Both the position numbers and the translations under genes were made by a program. Shown one piece after another: positions 62,962-64,000 of a stretch of DNA of 64,000 nt (positions are counted from its first letter, which is position 1; each line of letters starts with the position of its first letter). Below the pieces are notes generated by a model. It searched no databases and was not told the origin of the DNA. It saw nothing but the letters and a program-made list of their open reading frames with translations. The DNA lies in assembly GCF_022700675.1 (NCBI RefSeq), contig NZ_CP062182.1:2666001-2730000 (forward strand), given 5' to 3'. Source of the DNA: Acinetobacter sp. ASP199 (GTDB lineage Bacteria; Pseudomonadota; Gammaproteobacteria; Pseudomonadales; Moraxellaceae).

Positions 62962-64000
62962 ATGCCAGGCCCACAGGTCAGTCAAGCCAAGCAACAGCTT
63001 AATATCATCATCGACGCTTATTTGAGTGCCAGTGAAGTCGAGCGTGTGCTTGCCGCCTGTGATTATGCGGATATTGCCCATGATGGAATCACGCGTAAAA
63101 GTGGCGAACCTTATATCCTGCATCCGATTGCGGTAAGCAGTATTTTGGCGCATATGCGTTTAGATGCTGAAACCCTGATGGCCGCCCTACTCCATGATGT
63201 AATTGAAGATACAGATTTCAATAAGGACGACATTACTGAAAAATTCGGCAAGACTGTGGCTGAACTGGTGGATGGCGTCACTAAGCTGAGCCAATCCAGT
63301 GATAAGGAATACAATAAAGCCGCCTCTTTCCGGAAAATTCTGCAGGCCACCTTACAGGATCCACGTGTCATTATTGTGAAACTGGCAGACCGTTATCACA
63401 ACATGACTACTTTAGATGCCTTACGTCCAGATAAACGTGCACGTATTGCCAAAGAAACTTTTGAAATTTTTGTACCCATGGCCCGTTTGGTCGGTATGAA
63501 TGAGATGGCTGACAATCTGGAACATCTCTGCTACCAGAACCTGGATCTGGACATGTACAATAATATCCAGACTGCCTTACAGCAAACCAAATCCAAACGC
63601 TGTGAATATCAGGCGATCTGGGAAAGAAAACTGAATGAATTACTCAATCAATATAATATCCAGGGCCGAATCAAGAAGAAAAATAACAATATCGAGTTGC
63701 TACGTCACTTCGTTAAGAATGATATTAATTTACAGGAACTCACCCATAGCCATGCCTTTGAAATCATTTTGCAAAGCATTGCTGACTGTGACCGCTTTGC
63801 CGAACTCTTGGAAGAGAGCTTCCAGGTTTTAAGCTTTGCCGACCATATCCGCCGCCCATTACCCGGTGGTAACCAGTCTCTCAGTATGCGTATCAAGGGT
63901 GAAAAAACCACTCTTTCCCTGACAATCCAAACTGAACTGATGCGTAAAGCAGCACGTTTCGGTGTAGTACTGGGTGAAAATGCACCTCAAGCCTGCCGTT
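62962..64000 (+). CDS. spoT: SpoT (p)ppGpp hydrolase with a degenerate synthetase domain, partial
   Basis: The frame starts at ATG 62962 (MPGPQVSQAKQQLN) and is open to the right edge (346 codons). The hydrolase half is intact: GITRKSGEPYILHPIAV near 43 and the HD motif LLHDVIEDTDF near 77-87, then KLADRYHNMTTL near 139. The following synthetase half is present but has lost its hallmarks: where family members have YSIYRKM, DIYAFRVIV, NGYQSLHT and EVQIRT, this protein reads NNNIELLRHF, HSHAFEIIL, GGNQSLSM and LTIQTELM. It therefore probably only degrades (p)ppGpp. I recall the same of A. baumannii SpoT. TGS and ACT regions lie outside the window. Confidence 0.93.
   Translation, partial: MPGPQVSQAKQQLNIIIDAYLSASEVERVLAACDYADIAHDGITRKSGEPYILHPIAVSSILAHMRLDAETLMAALLHDVIEDTDFNKDDITEKFGKTVAELVDGVTKLSQSSDKEYNKAASFRKILQATLQDPRVIIVKLADRYHNMTTLDALRPDKRARIAKETFEIFVPMARLVGMNEMADNLEHLCYQNLDLDMYNNIQTALQQTKSKRCEYQAIWERKLNELLNQYNIQGRIKKKNNNIELLRHFVKNDINLQELTHSHAFEIILQSIADCDRFAELLEESFQVLSFADHIRRPLPGGNQSLSMRIKGEKTTLSLTIQTELMRKAARFGVVLGENAPQACR

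Overview
The window reads as chromosomal DNA of an Acinetobacter (Moraxellaceae, Gammaproteobacteria), probably an environmental or opportunistic species. I infer this from the gene set and protein sequences rather than from a marker RNA: an mlaFEDCB lipid-transport operon, AbeM-type MATE and CraA-type MFS pumps, a lipase foldase placed upstream of its lipases, a comE/comF-pilY1-pilX-pilW-pilV competence/pilus cluster next to ispH, and a SpoT whose synthetase domain looks worn out. Base composition is AT-rich. I see no tRNA, rRNA, CRISPR array, integrase or insertion sequence.

Layout. 1-5.1 kb: the start of a LOG-family gene running off the left edge, a CorA-type transporter, and the five-gene mla operon. 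5.5-10.6 kb: a DEAD-box RNA helicase with a repetitive Arg/Gly/Asp-rich tail and a long leader, suhB, and dxs. 10.9-15.5 kb: ribA, divergent hemN (oxygen-independent) and hemF (oxygen-dependent), a small membrane protein and aroE. 15.9-25.8 kb: an acyl-CoA dehydrogenase, a cold-shock gene with long leader, a frameshifted HNH nuclease, hemW, two transporters, an ABC1 kinase, a zinc-independent L31 with a Zur-like operator, and crcB. 25.9-36.4 kb: mostly small or poorly known genes, including a pair of exported paralogues flanking a methyltransferase, parA, sodC, craA, pirin, and an AT-rich abiH phage-defence gene. 36.5-46 kb: D-2-hydroxyglutarate dehydrogenase divergent from serA, two EamA exporters flanking a PKD lipoprotein, hemerythrin, TSUP, truB. 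46.2-50.8 kb: lipase foldase followed by three tandem lipases, the third broken. 50.8-53 kb: rpsP-rimM-trmD-rplS. 53.1-60.5 kb: type IV pilus minor pilin/PilY1 operon, with a decayed fimT-like gene at its head. 60.6-64 kb: ispH, then gmk, rpoZ and the start of spoT.

How genes work together. MlaFEDB is the inner-membrane ABC complex and MlaC its periplasmic shuttle for phospholipids. dxs and ispH are the first and last steps of the MEP isoprenoid pathway. hemN, hemF and hemW deal with haem synthesis and haem trafficking under different oxygen levels. serA and its divergent neighbour are likely coupled, because SerA can make D-2-hydroxyglutarate and the neighbour would re-oxidise it. The foldase would serve the lipases downstream. 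The pilin operon would build the tip of a type IV pilus used in DNA uptake and twitching.

The most notable observations are three decayed genes whose lesions can be placed in the sequence (HNH nuclease, third lipase, fimT-like pilin), the Zur-like palindrome before L31, the degenerate SpoT synthetase domain, the abiH insertion, a dispersed 65-bp repeat pair, a 60-bp tandem repeat in the helicase tail, and an unexplained convergent gap at 22.9-23.15 kb. I did not find a clearly new multi-gene system; the strongest defence-related candidate is the lone abiH.
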